Source: Hygrophila difformis (taxonomy: Eukaryota; Streptophyta; Magnoliopsida; Lamiales; Acanthaceae). Taken from it: DNA of 64,000 nt. The position numbers and the translations under genes are program-made. The stretch covers positions 13,456,068 to 13,520,067 of the forward strand of contig JAOANR010000014.1 in the NCBI GenBank assembly GCA_030278955.1, given 5' to 3'. A model generated the notes under the pieces. That model was not told where the DNA came from and ran no database searches. It saw nothing but the letters and a program-made list of their open reading frames with translations. Of the stretch, positions 1 to 12,775 are shown in pieces (within the stretch, counting starts at the first letter, position 1; each line of letters starts with the position of its first letter).

Positions 1-905
1 TATCAATAATATTACTAGAATATTATATCATTAAATGAGTATTTTAGCATATTACTAATTTATATAGCAACAGAGATCATGAATTTTGAAATATCTTCAT
101 TTTCATCATCTCAGAAACTCAAATTAGTTTTTTCAAAAAATTACAAATATCTCCGAAATTTCCTTCGAAATTTCAAATATCTTCAAAATTTTCCTAAATT
201 TATATGTCCGATATAGATACCGAAACCAATATTTAAAACCTTGATTCAACCTCCCAAAGAACATAGCACTGTTTCATAGTATATAATTTCTTACTTTTTT
301 TTTCGTTATCTTAGTAACTCCGAAATTTTATAATATGATTACTAATAAAACAAGACGAAAGAAATAGTACTATTACTACTATACATATATATATTGAAGA
401 AAATTTTGAATAATATGGGTTAATTAATTTTAAATATTTTTTTATTTATGTGTGTACACTTTTTCTATTTATATAATTTTTAGCAATTTTCATGTCTATG
501 ATTGGAGGATTAAATTAGTATTTACCGTAATTATTTACTTCATATGTTAGCACTGTTAAATAATAGTACTTCTATTAGTTATGAAATAGGGTCAGAAACC
601 TTTAAATATAATATAATTGTCTTCAGCACGTTGTCTGAATCGTTTCCATGGCTAATTTTAATGCTTCAAAAATAGCTTTGTAAAGCCAAAATAACTCTGC
701 GACATATACGCCCTAAATAAATACTTCTATTTTATTACACATTTTATAATATAAACGAACTAACGGTCAAATTATAACGAAACAACCAAAATCAAACATC
801 AATTTATTGTCAAACATGTTTAAATGCCCATTCAAGTGAATTAGTGATTTACGACCACTTCCAGAAGATCTATTCTTTGTAATTTTCTTTTGTTTGATAA
901 ACATT
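1..905. other. AT-rich spacer, no gene seen
   Basis: Strongly AT-rich sequence with frequent stops in all frames. I see no protein-like reading frame, RNA gene or clear transposon end. The only open frame (60 codons, minus, 767-949) has no recognisable motif and overlaps the tRNA-like SINE that follows. Confidence 0.6.
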
Positions 906-1000
906 GATACCGGGTATTGGCAAATGACGGTGGAAGAATCGAACCACAATCATAAGATTGGAAGTCAGGGAACTTAACCATTAGGTCAAATAATCATTCC
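906..1000 (-). repeat. tRNA-derived SINE-like fragment
   Basis: Read on the minus strand, this has a Pol III A-box-like stretch (CTAATGGTTAAG, near 972-985) followed about 30 bases later by a B-box (GGTTCGATTCTTCC, 932-945). Spacing and sequence are those of a tRNA, but no cloverleaf can be closed, so a tRNA-derived SINE or tRNA relic is the better reading. The motif ATACCGGGTA (907-916) recurs in the next SINE-like segment at about 1512. Boundaries are approximate. Confidence 0.45.
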
Positions 1001-1496
1001 GTTAGTAAATTTTATTTTAATTATTAAAAGAATGATTTTTAGAAGAAAAAAAAATGACACGTTTAAATTCAGATCCATTAAAAAAAATCCAAATATAATA
1101 ACTAAAGATATAATATTCAGAAACAGAAAATGTATCGTCCATAAACAAATAATATCAAATCATAAATTGCATAAAAAAACTTAAAAACATAAAGTTGAAC
1201 CACACTAAAAATACGGTATGGTTCCTGTACTGACAATTAATTTGTCTGTATATGCTAAATGATGTCCACGCTATGAAAAATAATGTTAGCTCCAAGAAAA
1301 ATAATATTGCTTATTTTATAATATTCATCATTTTTTCATTTGCACACATCATTTCACACAGTCATTATTTTTCATTGCTCTGACATTATTTTTCTATGCG
1401 TATCCATCATTCCATTTTTGCCAGTATGTGCTGTTGACAGCACACAAGCCTCACCCCTAAAAATATAATACGGAGTAATAAATATTCTGGATATTT

Positions 1497-1660
1497 GTTT
1501 TTTTTTTCCATATACCGGGTATCCTTAGGTGGATTTGATGAGCATTAAATTCTGCATACATTAAATTTAGACTCGAACCCGAGATATTTGCATAAGCTGT
1601 CAGAAACACCATAACACCTAGGTCAACTGCGTCCATAACACCCAGGTCAACTGCGTTTAT
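1497..1660 (-). repeat. SINE-like element with poly-T flank
   Basis: A T run at 1497-1507 would be the poly-A tail on the minus strand. Inside, ACTCGAACCCGAG (1571-1583) is a reversed B-box, and ACACCTAGGTCAAC further right resembles a reversed A-box. The A-box side is duplicated: CAGGTCAACTGCGT-like units recur about 26 bases apart (1613-1660). It shares ATACCGGGTA with the fragment at 906-1000, which suggests one family. Boundaries are approximate. Confidence 0.45.
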
Positions 1661-1835
1661 TTTTGGGTATTGAATTGTCCATATTATTACTCAAGTTTTC
1701 AACTAATTATAAATGGAGTTAGATGATTTATTAAAATGTGATATTCATTCATTTTCCTTTCATAAAAAATATTACTACTCTTATTTTTGAGTTAGCTAGG
1801 AGATCTGCATGTAATCTTTCAGTCATACTAATTAA

Positions 1836-2312
1836 TACTCCCGCGAAGTTTGACCCTTTTCTTTTGGTCACGGTAATTTAGATAGTGGGGTTTAGTAGTT
1901 AAGGTGGTGTGAGTGTTTGTATTTAAGATTCTAATAAATTTTGATACTGGTTATTATTTAACTTTGACTTAATGATATCGTAATGATGTAATTAGAGAAA
2001 AATAATCAATTATGGTCTTGTTAGAATCGTCTAATCGTGTAGTTTTAGAATATATATTTTATATAATTCTTATCTGTACCAATTTTGAAATATTAAGAAT
2101 TAAAGAAATACAAGGTACTTTATGTAGAAAAGTAAAATTGTATTGGAATTTGTGCAGAATAATAAAAGTGATTACTTTTAATGGGATTTGACAATAATTA
2201 AAATTCTAATCAAACTTATATTAATTTAATTTATCTAAAAATGGAAAGGTGTCAAACTTCGTGGGACACTAAAAAAAGGAATAGATGTCAAACTTCGTGG
2301 GACAGATGGATT
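1836..2312 (-). mobile_element. MITE of the CTCCC/GTGGGAC type, about 480 bp
   Basis: The left end reads TACTCCCGCGAAGTTTGACC and the right end TCAAACTTCGTGGGACAG, a terminal inverted repeat around CGAAGTTTGA. The interior (for example GGTCTTGTTAGAATCGTCTA near 2011-2033) is the reverse complement of the element at 10048-10543, so these are two copies of one family in opposite orientation. There is no coding capacity. TA-flanked CTCCCTCCG termini are typical of Stowaway/Tc1-mariner-type plant MITEs; the superfamily is inferred. Confidence 0.75.
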
Positions 2313-2799
2313 ATTTATGTTAGGACAGCAAAATGTCAAAATAATTCATTTTGAACACTTCAAAATTTCTGACTATAATAACGGTTTCATTGGTTGAACT
2401 TGTTCGAATTCCCACATCTGCACGTAAACTTTTACTATTTCATATAGTAGTATTTATTTATTTATATCTAAACATGAAAGTTTGCCATTTGAGTATTTAA
2501 TTAATTTGTTGGGAGAAATTATTTCCATAAAGGGCTTAATTGTGATTGACAGAAATAAAAATCAAATAAAAATAATCATGGTTGACGAAACTGTGCATAA
2601 TACTGTTAATTGAAATTGTGTAATAATAGGCAAATTAGTTGCGTTCAACCTGTTGATAATTTGACTTTCGGAAAAGTCAGTATGCCAAATTTGGACCGAA
2701 CAGGGTTTAGGACTGATTAGATTCTAAGGCAACAGTTCAACCATTTTGGTTGGACAACTTGCGAAATAGTCAACAATCTGGTAATAATATGAAAATAGT
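2313..2799. other. Spacer, no gene seen
   Basis: AT-rich sequence between two MITEs. I see no open frame of note and no RNA gene. Confidence 0.5.
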
Positions 2800-3337
2800 T
2801 CATCAGTATTCAAAAAAATGTTAAGATTCTTTATTTTCACATAATACAATACATATTTTTAAAGTGTAATATTTTAAATTTTATAAAATAAAAGTTTATA
2901 TTTTAATATTATAAAACTACGTGATTAAACGGTTTTTAAAAAGCTCTCACTTGACTATGTTTTATGTTATATAACTGTGTTAAAAAGTCAAATCAAAGTT
3001 ACTCAATAAATAATACTCCCTCCGTCCCATATTTATCTTCTTACTTTCCGTTTTTGGACGTCCCACATTTATCTTCCTACCCCAAAAAGGGAATTTTTTT
3101 TTACTAAAATGTCCCTACATGTCCATATATTTACAAAAAAACCAATCCTTAATTTTACTAACAATTGCACTACAAGACAAAAAGAGACAAATTTACCCCT
3201 AAAAAAGTACACATGAAAATAATAAAATACAACTTTCTTAAACTCCGTATCTACAGTGTCGAAGAAGATAAATATGGGACGGAGGGAGTATTTACGATAT
3301 AAACATTAACATTTTTTAAAACCGGAAGAAAAGAAGT
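2800..3337 (+). mobile_element. Outer MITE, split by a second MITE
   Basis: The left half (2800-3013) and right half (3291-3337) together align with the MITE at 51058-51567. Shared blocks are TTTTCACATAATACAATAC near 2835, GTCAAATCAAAGTTACTCAA near 2988, and AAACATTAACATTTTTTAAA near 3300. The terminal CTCCCTCC motif is worn away at both ends. The element at 3014-3290 interrupts it. Noncoding. Confidence 0.7.
3014..3290. mobile_element. Nested MITE with perfect CTCCCTCCGTCCCATATTTATCTTC ends
   Basis: The termini are exact inverted repeats: TACTCCCTCCGTCCCATATT at the left and AATATGGGACGGAGGGAGTA at the right, 277 bp overall, bounded by TA on both sides. TTATCTTC-type motifs repeat inside the left arm. 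The element is noncoding and sits inside an older MITE. The well-preserved ends imply it is younger than its host. Stowaway-like (Tc1/mariner) is inferred from the TA flanks. Confidence 0.85.
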
Positions 3338-3360
3338 ACGTGACAATGACTAGAGGTAGA

Positions 3361-3510
3361 ATCGAATGGGCTCGGCCCAAAGGATCGGCCCGTCCGTAAT
3401 GTAAAATATGTGGGGTGTTTTGAAGGCCCGTTTCAAAACAGGCCAAACGGACTTACCCTAACGGGCTACCTTTAAAAAAATACTAATAATAATAACCCTA
3501 AACTAAAAAT
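3361..3510 (+). promoter_or_regulatory. Likely PYRB promoter with site II and telo-box motifs
   Basis: Upstream of the PYRB leader are TGGGCT (3367-3372) and GGCCCA (3374-3379), both matching the TGGGCY site II core bound by TCP factors, and AACCCTAAA (3494-3502), a telo-box core. This pair is known from promoters of growth-linked genes such as ribosomal protein genes. It would suit a pyrimidine-synthesis gene needed in dividing cells. I see no convincing TATA box. The transcription start is not known, so the assignment is inference from position and motifs. Confidence 0.5.
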
Positions 3511-3860
3511 GCTGAAGAGTGAAGAAGCCCAATCAAATACCCCTTTGCCTTTCTATCTCTCATCTGAATCTGAGTACTCTTCTTCCAGAATCCAGAAACT
3601 CCGCAGCTGCTGTGCTCACTGTCTCACTCGCCGTCGCCCGCCGCCACCACCACCGCTGCACACCCGCACAGCTATATCGCTCCGATCATCACCAGCGGAG
3701 CACCTCTATACCGTCCTCCCGCCTGCGCTTGCCCTGTTGTGTCTGCGCTGCGGTTTCTTGCTTCTGGCTCTCTGAGCTTCCCTGTTATCCTACACTTAAC
3801 CCAAATCACACCATTGACGCCAGTATTGTCAACGAAACCACATCTAAGATCTGTTCAACT
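3511..3860 (+). other. Probable 5' untranslated exon of PYRB
   Basis: A C-rich, pyrimidine-rich stretch (TCTCTCATCTGAATCTGAG..., CGCCGTCGCCCGCCGCCACC) with leader-like composition, followed by a good donor at 3860/3861 (CAACTG|GTGAGA). The matching acceptor is TTCAAACAG at 5075/5076, just before the PYRB start. The open frames of 88 and 141 codons across this segment are low-complexity and resemble no protein I know. The exon is inferred from composition and splice sites only. Confidence 0.5.
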
Positions 3861-4138
3861 GGTGAGATTGAATGCCTGAAGCAGCTTGGTGATTTGTTGT
3901 TATTTATTTGTTTAAAAGCTTGCCTGTTATTTATTTGTCGTTAGATCAAAAGGCTTGAATATCCCTCCATTGCGATAACTTCGCTGTTCATTAGTTTCTT
4001 AATTTTGTATATGGGAATTGAGATAATCCGTCACTTAAAACATTAGATATTTAGATACCGAGTTAGAAGAAAGCATTTTCATCAATGGTTGTATTTTTAG
4101 TCACGGATTTTTATGTTAATATGGTTGTATTTAATATA

Positions 4139-4430
4139 GAGGTATATTAGTGTTTAAAGTAAAAATAAATTAGTTATTTATGTGATATGATTGTAATAAA
4201 TTTGAAATTTTTTTATTAATTTATTTACGTGTGATGCGATGATTATGAGTTGAATTTATTATTATAGTATATTGAAATTTTAATATATTTATTTATTGAT
4301 GTGATGTCATTGGGTAGGTATCGTAATTAAGTATTTAAGTATCTCCTAAAAATGAAAATGAAATGTGACAATTGTAATAGGACATTAAAAAGGAAAGTGA
4401 CACAGAATTAGTGGGATGGAGGGAGTACTA
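4139..4430 (-). mobile_element. MITE copy inside the PYRB leader intron
   Basis: The right end carries GTGGGATGGAGGGAGTACTA. The interior (GTGATGTCATTGG, GAAATGTGACAATTGTAATAGGAC) is the reverse complement of the MITE at 52716-53062. The left terminal inverted repeat cannot be found, so the copy is truncated or decayed there. It lies wholly within the inferred 3861-5075 intron and is therefore expected to be removed by splicing. Confidence 0.65.
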
Positions 4431-5096
4431 AATACCAACCATATAACGTTAAAGTTTGCCTTTCCAGTTCTACAACTGATGTTATATGTATCAAAGTTAG
4501 ATAGTTTAATGTAGATTTTTCCCCCTCCCTATTGTTATCATTATAACATACTTGGATAGCCAATGCAAATGGATTCTCTATCTCATTTTCTTTCAGTACT
4601 TTAACCTAGAATATTAATAACCGGTGTGAAATGTGTAATTGAATTAGAAGATAATTTTATTGGTTAAATCATAAATGTAGGTGACATGATAAATATTGAG
4701 ATTTAGTACCCATGTTTTCGGATAGCATTTTTTTAAAAAAACAAATTGCTTAGGTTTTTATTAATGGTTAATGGCTAAAGAATTGGAACAGATGATATAT
4801 TGAAGAAACAAAGTTGTTGATTGAGCTTTTAGCTGTACGCCTGTGCCCCTGTACCTCTGTTTTCACTATGCTCTGTTTTCATTAAAAGTTAATAAAGCTT
4901 GAATCTTTATGCGTGTTTATGAACGAAAATTCATGTTGAAGGCTCGTGTGGTTTGTGGGAAGGTATCCTGTTTTGGTCAGTTCATTTATATTTTATTTAG
5001 GAAAATGACATCCTGAGACTCAATGTTTTATTTTTAGGTTTTAGTATAATTTGTTTCCTCCAATTGTTCAAACAGGTGGTTCAGCTTCTTGTTGTA

Positions 5097-6904
<1,808 letters not shown>

Positions 6905-7717
6905 GGCCAAAGGTAATTATGCGCGGTTTTGTCAATTTCGCATTTTTCGAGCAATCTTCCTCTGCTGCCACATATTGTATTTAGCAACACAGTTTTGCCG
7001 GTTTCAGAATTTTGCTAGGAGTTCAACTTCAGTTCAGATATCTATTGAATTTAAGGCTACTTCTGCCAATTTTGTTGCTCTTTAGTTTGGATTCGTACCT
7101 CGCTTTGTGGATTTTATTCTGATTCAAGAAAAAGAAATTGTTCTTTAGAGTGAGCTACATAACCCAGGTTAGTGTTTTATGGTTCGTTTATATGTTACAT
7201 ACTTACAGCTACCTGTTTTATATACTAGTTCTTGGTTCAGGACTGTCTGTTCTTATTTTCTTGGTACATAAAAAAAAAAAAAAAAGAGCCCATTCACTCT
7301 GCTGTTCGTATTATCAATCCATCAAAAGTTCAATCTACTACGGTCTTCTCCTCTCTGATTACTATTCGAGGTTCAATAATTATTGCCACATTGTCGGTCG
7401 GACCAAATAAGGGGATGCTATGTAGAAATTGTAGATAAATGTCGTCATCTTGTTAAAAAACAATTCCACAAGTCAAGTGAACCAATAAAAAATTGTCACA
7501 TCACCATTGATTATTGATGCCTGGTGGCCCAACAAATGAATGCATTGGAAAATTGATGAGTAGTACTGCTGAATTGTTTTTCCATTTATCCCACCAAAAG
7601 GACGGGCCCATCATAATTTTCATCAATTCACGACTCTCTCTCGGTTACATTATATATGTAGGTAATAAAGAGCCCCTCAATATTATTATCAATAATAAAA
7701 CTTTAAAAGTACAAGAA

Positions 7718-7790
7718 GCCCGTCTAGCTCAGTCGGTAGAGCGCAAGGCTCTTAACCTTGTGGTCGTGGGTTCGAGCCCCACGGTGGGCG
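7718..7790 (+). tRNA. tRNA-Lys (anticodon CUU)
   Basis: A 73-base cloverleaf closes fully. The acceptor stem is GCCCGUC with GGUGGGC (two G-U pairs), the D stem GCUC/GAGC, the anticodon stem CAAGG/CCUUG with loop CUCUUAA (anticodon CUU), and the T stem GUGGG/CCCAC with loop UUCGAGC. The discriminator base is G. There is no intron and no encoded CCA. TTTT follows at once as the Pol III terminator, and CAA lies just upstream, as is usual for plant tRNA genes. It sits about 0.8 kb downstream of PYRB and appears to be an independent gene. Confidence 0.97.
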
Positions 7791-8700
7791 TTTTCATTGT
7801 CACAAAATTTTTTTTTTTACAACTATTTTCTTTTTCAATTCCAATTAGTATTTCATTCCGGGATTTTCTTTCTTTCCCACTCCCTCTGCAAGAGTTTAAT
7901 CTGTTCGTATTAAAGACACGTACTGCTAATAATTATGAATTTATGATTTAGGGTATCCGCTCTGCGTTTTTCCTACACTTAAAAAAGATTCCTCCTGTTT
8001 CATAAGACCATTCTTATCCATGATCCGGTCTCCGCCACGTAATCATTAATTAAAAAAAAAAAAGAAAAAAAGGTGGTGGTTGCATTGGAGGGGTCGACCC
8101 TTCCCAACCATGAGACCACTAGGTCTCTTTAATTTTGGCCAATGGGATTGAGACACTTGTCTCCATCCCATTGGTCAAGTGATTCTTTTAATTTTATACA
8201 ATAAAATAATTATATCTTTTATATAAATAAATAAATATAAATAAAAATATACCAAATTTTATACTTTTTCATTCTCTACAAATAGAGACCACTCTTGCTA
8301 TATTTTTGCTAAATACATAATATATCAATTTTGATATATTTAACCCATTTTAAAATTTACAGAAAATAAAAATAAATAAAAAATATATTATTATTTTAGA
8401 TTTTTTATTCTTTACAAATAAGACTAAAATATTTATATTTTTGATACATTATTTTTTTTATATTTCAAACTAATCTAAAATTGTATAAATTAAAATAATT
8501 ATTTATAATATTGTGGTTGGATGGTTGGGTGTTTATTGATAAAGTATGTAAAATTTGGGTGGTTGGGTTGGGATGGATATTGATGAGTTGGAGGAGAGAG
8601 AAATTAATAAAATAATGAGATGGTCGGATGGTTGGGTGGTTGGGGTGGTCATGGATAATGGCAGTCTAACAACAAAAATATCTAATTCCAGAAACTTCAC
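7791..8700. other. Spacer upstream of the metallothionein gene
   Basis: AT-rich DNA with no gene. It holds two adjacent hairpins: GAGACC/GGTCTC (8112-8127) and 17-base arms at 8139-8155 and 8158-8174 matching in 16 of 17 positions. A GGTTGG-rich purine/T stretch lies at 8510-8660. An open frame from 8555 to 9001 crosses the metallothionein exon out of frame and is not a gene. Confidence 0.5.
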
Positions 8701-8752
8701 CACCGTCGAAAATCCCGTATTGACAAGTACCCTTGGGCTTACCAGATCCTAC

Positions 8753-8801
8753 CACGTGTACGGTCGATATCCACAGGTCTGTCCCTCCCGTCTCTATAAA
8801 T
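8753..8801 (+). promoter_or_regulatory. Metallothionein promoter: G-box and TATA box
   Basis: CACGTG at 8753-8758 is a palindromic G-box, a target of bZIP and bHLH factors in stress-, ABA- and light-responsive plant promoters. CTATAAATT with the TATA core at 8795-8801 lies about 120 bases before the ATG, leaving a leader of normal length. Stress or hormone response is inference from the G-box. Confidence 0.6.
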
Positions 8802-8919
8802 TGGCACCCAAGGCAGCGCGTGTTTACCACACTTGCCAAACGAGTATTTCTCAGTTGCATTCCGTTCAATCATTTGCCTCTCTGCCCCTTCTCCCTTACA
8901 CCTGGAAATTGTTTGAAGA

Positions 8920-9418
8920 ATGTCGTGCTGCGGAGGAAACTGCGGTTGCGGCGCCGACTGCAAGTGCGGCAACGGCTGCGGAGGGTAAGTTGATCGTTTA
9001 ATTTTGAATTCGTGATTTTAAGTTTAGGTTTTCCGATCCAGCGAATGTTCGATGAGAAACAATACCTAATCGTTCTTAATCTATTGTGGTTTGTGTTTAT
9101 GTTTGACTGTAATTTGTGCAGCTGCGGCATGTACCCGGACTTGAGCTACACTGAGGTCACCGGCGCCGCTACTGAGACCGTCATCCTCGGCGTTGCTCCA
9201 CAGAAAACGTATGCCTCTAATCTGATTCTTCCGCTATCTCAATTTATATACACTTTTTTCTCCCCAATTTTTGGTTTATATCATCAAAAGTGTGATATTT
9301 GATCATTTGGTGCACGTTATGCAGGTATTTTGAGGGATCGGGTGCCGTTTCTGGCGCTGCTGAGAATGACTGCAAGTGTGGACCCAATTGCTCCTGCAAC
9401 CCCTGCAATTGCAAGTGA
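8920..9418 (+). CDS. MT2: Type 2 plant metallothionein
   Basis: A small cysteine-rich protein that chelates Cu and Zn ions in the cytosol and buffers redox stress. Three exons, 8920-8984, 9122-9208 and 9325-9418, with GT-AG junctions, encode 81 aa. The N-terminal domain has Cys at 3, 4, 8, 10, 14, 16, 20 and 23, which is exactly the type 2 pattern CC-X3-CXC-X3-CXC-X3-CXXC. A spacer of about 40 residues contains MYPDLSYTE and the conserved TLGV-like stretch VILGVAPQK. The C-terminal domain has six Cys as three CXC pairs and ends NPCNCK. Most MT2 genes have one or two introns, so this layout is ordinary. No frame of the usual ORF size shows it because the exons are short. Confidence 0.96.
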
Positions 9419-10047
9419 AGTATCCATATCCCCAAACCTAATTTGGATATGTAGTAGTGAGATGATGCATAAGAATGATGTTCCTCCTAGTATTGTGCAT
9501 ATTTATTACCTGAGAATCGTCATATTATGAGTGGGTATTGGTGGAAACTCCAAATCTGTGTGTTGGTTTGCAATAAAAGTAACCAAACCATGTCTGGTGG
9601 TTTGTAGTACTCCTCTAAGTTGTTGTAGTGTCAAGATATGTATGTGTGACTTTGAGTGTCGAATGACACATATGATCTCGATGATCCTATGAAAGATGTA
9701 CTGCTGCATATTGATATTGTGATTCAAATGATGGTGATATAAGTATTAATGAAGATTGGGGTTTGATGATATTATAATTAGAGTTGGTTTGAGGTTTTGG
9801 TTTTGTCTCTGTTTGGATGAATTGATGGCATTCTGTACCTATATGATTATGTTTCATACGACCACTTTTAACGAATGTTTTAATATTAAAAATTTTGAAA
9901 AATTTGGTATAAATAAAAATTTTAAAATTCGATATTTAAAATTATACACAAAATAATCTAATAATGTTATATTTTATATTTTTATTTATATAAGTATGGT
10001 AAATATTAAAAATATTTATGTAGAAATAATAACGTATTAACAAATAG
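9419..10047. other. Metallothionein 3' region and AT-rich spacer
   Basis: The first 200-300 bases are T/G-rich as expected for a plant 3' UTR. After about 9860 the sequence is AT-rich. No further gene is seen. Confidence 0.45.
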
Positions 10048-10543
10048 TACTCCTTCCGTCCCACGAATTGTGGCTCGTATTCCTCTTTGGGCTGTCCCAC
10101 GAATTGTGGCCACTTTCCCTTTTTAGATAAATTTAATTAATATAACTATGATTAGAATTTTAATGGTTTCTAAATCCCATTAAAAGTAATTACTTTTATT
10201 ATTCTGCACAACTCCCAATACACTTTTATTTTTCTACACAAAGTCCCTTACATTTCTTTAATTCTTCATATTTTAAAATTGGTACAAATAAAAATTATAT
10301 AAAATATATATTCTAAATCTAGACGTCTAGACGATTCTAACAAGACCACACTTGAATATTTTTCTCTAATTAAATTATTACAATAGTATTTTGTCAAAGT
10401 TAAACAATAAAGAAAGTCAAAATTCATTAAAATTTTAAACACTAATACCCACATCACTTTAACCACTAAATCTCACCACACCCCACCATATAAATTACCG
10501 TGCCCAAAAGAAACGAGACACAATTCGTGGGACGGAGGGAGTA
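10048..10543 (+). mobile_element. MITE, same family as 1836-2312
   Basis: The ends are TACTCCTTCCGTCCCACGAA and TTCGTGGGACGGAGGGAGTA, inverted repeats with two mismatches, 496 bp, TA-bounded. CCCACGAATTGTGGC occurs twice near the left end (10060 and 10094). The interior matches the reverse complement of 1836-2312 over almost the full length, including the block around ATTCTAACAAGACCACA. Noncoding. It is better preserved than its partner. Confidence 0.85.
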
Positions 10544-11624
10544 TTAAACACACAATTACACGGCACGGATGTATTGCACAGAGGGTTTGCTTTTGCTATG
10601 GATCGAGTTTGAGTGTCAGCCAGTCACCACACACATTTTATTAGTAGTAGTACTACTTTTATTTTAATGGATAAGCTTGGGTAGTTGGCTTGACCTTTCG
10701 GGGGGTAGTGATGATGTTTATGTATAGAAATGGGATGGGATGTAGGCCAAGGTGTCGAGAAATTTGTGCCACCTTGTTGATGAAAAATCAGATCTACAGT
10801 TGTCGTCAATGGTGATTTGATGCAGTGTTTGAGAAGAAGATAAGACCAGTACTGTCAGTGACTTGTCGTGTGTAGGGCCGGAATTCATTAAATTAATTTA
10901 ACTTAATTTCATATGATTAAATTTAACTTAATTTTATTTTACTTTCCTTTCTATTTATTCTATTACAATTATAACACCTTTTTCTTTTTAAATTTTTTTT
11001 ACTCCACAAATATTAATTAAAACAATACATCTAATTATTTTTTTCTCAATTCAAATAAATATTACATTAACTAATTAATTTACTTTTTTCTCATTTCAAA
11101 TAAATATCACATTAATTAATTACTCCACTTTAACATATAATAATCCATTTTACCTTGAATACCGTATTCAAAAGTTTTGGAACGATATTATCGCAACGAA
11201 TAGAGTATTATTTATTATTTAATTTTAGTTTAATATATTGTATGTCTATATAACAGCAAAAATATACATATAATTTTTTTGTCGAAGCCGAGGGTAGAAA
11301 AAATATATAGTATATAATTAAATGAGGTTGAAAAAAAATACTATAATTTAGTGAGATTTTGTGCATATATAGAAATATTAGTGTAATTGTTATGTATTTT
11401 GAAGAGGAAGGAGAAAAAGAACAAAACAATAATACTACAGCAAGGAGAAGGAAATTAAAAAAAAAAAAAAAGCACCACTGTAATTTTTAAGTTTTTTTTG
11501 GCTTAAAAGAAGGTTGAGATCAGTGAGCTTAACTACTTGGTCAAGTCAGAATCTCTGAAATTGTTAAGTTAAATGAAGGTTGTATTAAAAATTTATTTGA
11601 ATATTTACAAATATTTAAATATGT
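10544..11624. other. AT-rich spacer, no gene seen
   Basis: No coding frame of note and no RNA gene. An A run at 11457-11472 and scattered T-rich tracts are the only features. Confidence 0.5.
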
Positions 11625-11890
11625 TATTTCCTCTGTTTTTTTTTTTTTTTTTTTTAAGATTGTCCCATTTGATTTTTCGCAACTGTTCACATATATACTT
11701 TGACTTAAAATTTTATCATAATTATATAAATTAAAATATAGTCAAGTGTGATCTTGTTACATTCGTCTCATCGTGTAGTTTTTAAATATCAAATTTTTAG
11801 AATTTTTACTTGTACCAAACTTGAGTTATTAGTAGTTTAAAATATTCATTGGACTGCGGTTGGGTGGATATTTAAAAAACAGAGAAAGTA
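11625..11890 (+). mobile_element. Degenerate MITE
   Basis: Imperfect inverted ends TATTTCCTCTGTTTTTT and AAAAAACAGAGAAAGTA. The interior shares ATAGTCAAGTGTGATCTTGTTA and CTTGTACCAAACTTGAGTTATT-type blocks with the MITEs at 51209-51472 and 62737-62998. A long T tract follows the left end. Noncoding; an old copy. Confidence 0.6.
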
Positions 11891-11937
11891 TATGGTAAGT
11901 TATCAATTGATAACTTTTTCTAGTATATACTTCATCT

Positions 11938-12183
11938 GTCTCATTAAAATTGATACGCTTAGTCACGACACGTATGCCAATGTGCATTTGTAATGATTAA
12001 TAACTTCAATTGTGTGCAAGTAAAAATTATAAATAAATTGATATTCTAAAACTACAAGATTAGATGAATCTAGCAAGATCTCACTTCACTAAGTTTTTCT
12101 TACAAACTATGATAAAAATTTGAATCAAAGTTAAACAGTGAATAGTGCTAAATAGTACTCCGTAGCATTTATAATGAGACGTA
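11938..12183 (-). mobile_element. Degenerate MITE
   Basis: Ends TACTTCATCTGTCTCATTA and TAATGAGACGTA are imperfect inverted repeats. The interior carries GATGAATCTAGCAAGATCTC and TGAATCAAAGTTAAACAGTGA, the reverse-complement hallmarks of the family at 51209-51472 and 62737-62998. Noncoding. Confidence 0.6.
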
Positions 12184-12775
12184 AACTGTAATATAAAAGT
12201 AATAATTAAACTGTAAACTTGTAGTAACTCTAAATTTGAATCACAAAAATTTGTGAAGTCCTATCTTTTTTGTCTGTTTTAGTATTTAAACCCAATTTGA
12301 ACTTAAGTTTTTTTATACATTTTGTTTGATTTAGACCCGATCAAGTTTTCTAAATGTTTTTGTCCAATTTTGACCGAGCCTGGCCCTGGACTGCATGAGC
12401 ATCCAACCCTTGAGCGGTGGATGAATCACCATTCCTCCGTTCCTTTCACTTTTTTCCGGTCAATTTGTTTTCCTCCTCCGTTTGTCCTTGAAGCGGGAAG
12501 AATTCTGAATGTGGGGTGACCATCAGCCCATAGTTAAAAGACCCAAAAATTATTTTAAAATTTTAATAACTTTTTATTTTTTCTATTTTATATATTAATT
12601 TTTATATTCAATTTTTTTTTTCTTTTGTTTAAATATGATAAAACTAATAATTATTTTTTCATTAGATTTTTTCTTCTCTAAAAATTGTAGTAAATTTGAT
12701 TTCTTTCATAATTTAAATCAGTGAAAGGAAAAAGTTTACTATGGATATAGTTTCTTTTAATAATTTTTTTTTCAG

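Noticed and set aside
3519..3944. 141-codon frame upstream of PYRB
   Set aside because: Starts from a non-ATG codon, low complexity, crosses the probable leader donor at 3861, and matches no family.
8555..9001. 148-codon frame over the metallothionein promoter and first exon
   Set aside because: It reads the exon in the wrong frame and includes the promoter; the short exons of the real gene explain the coding signal.
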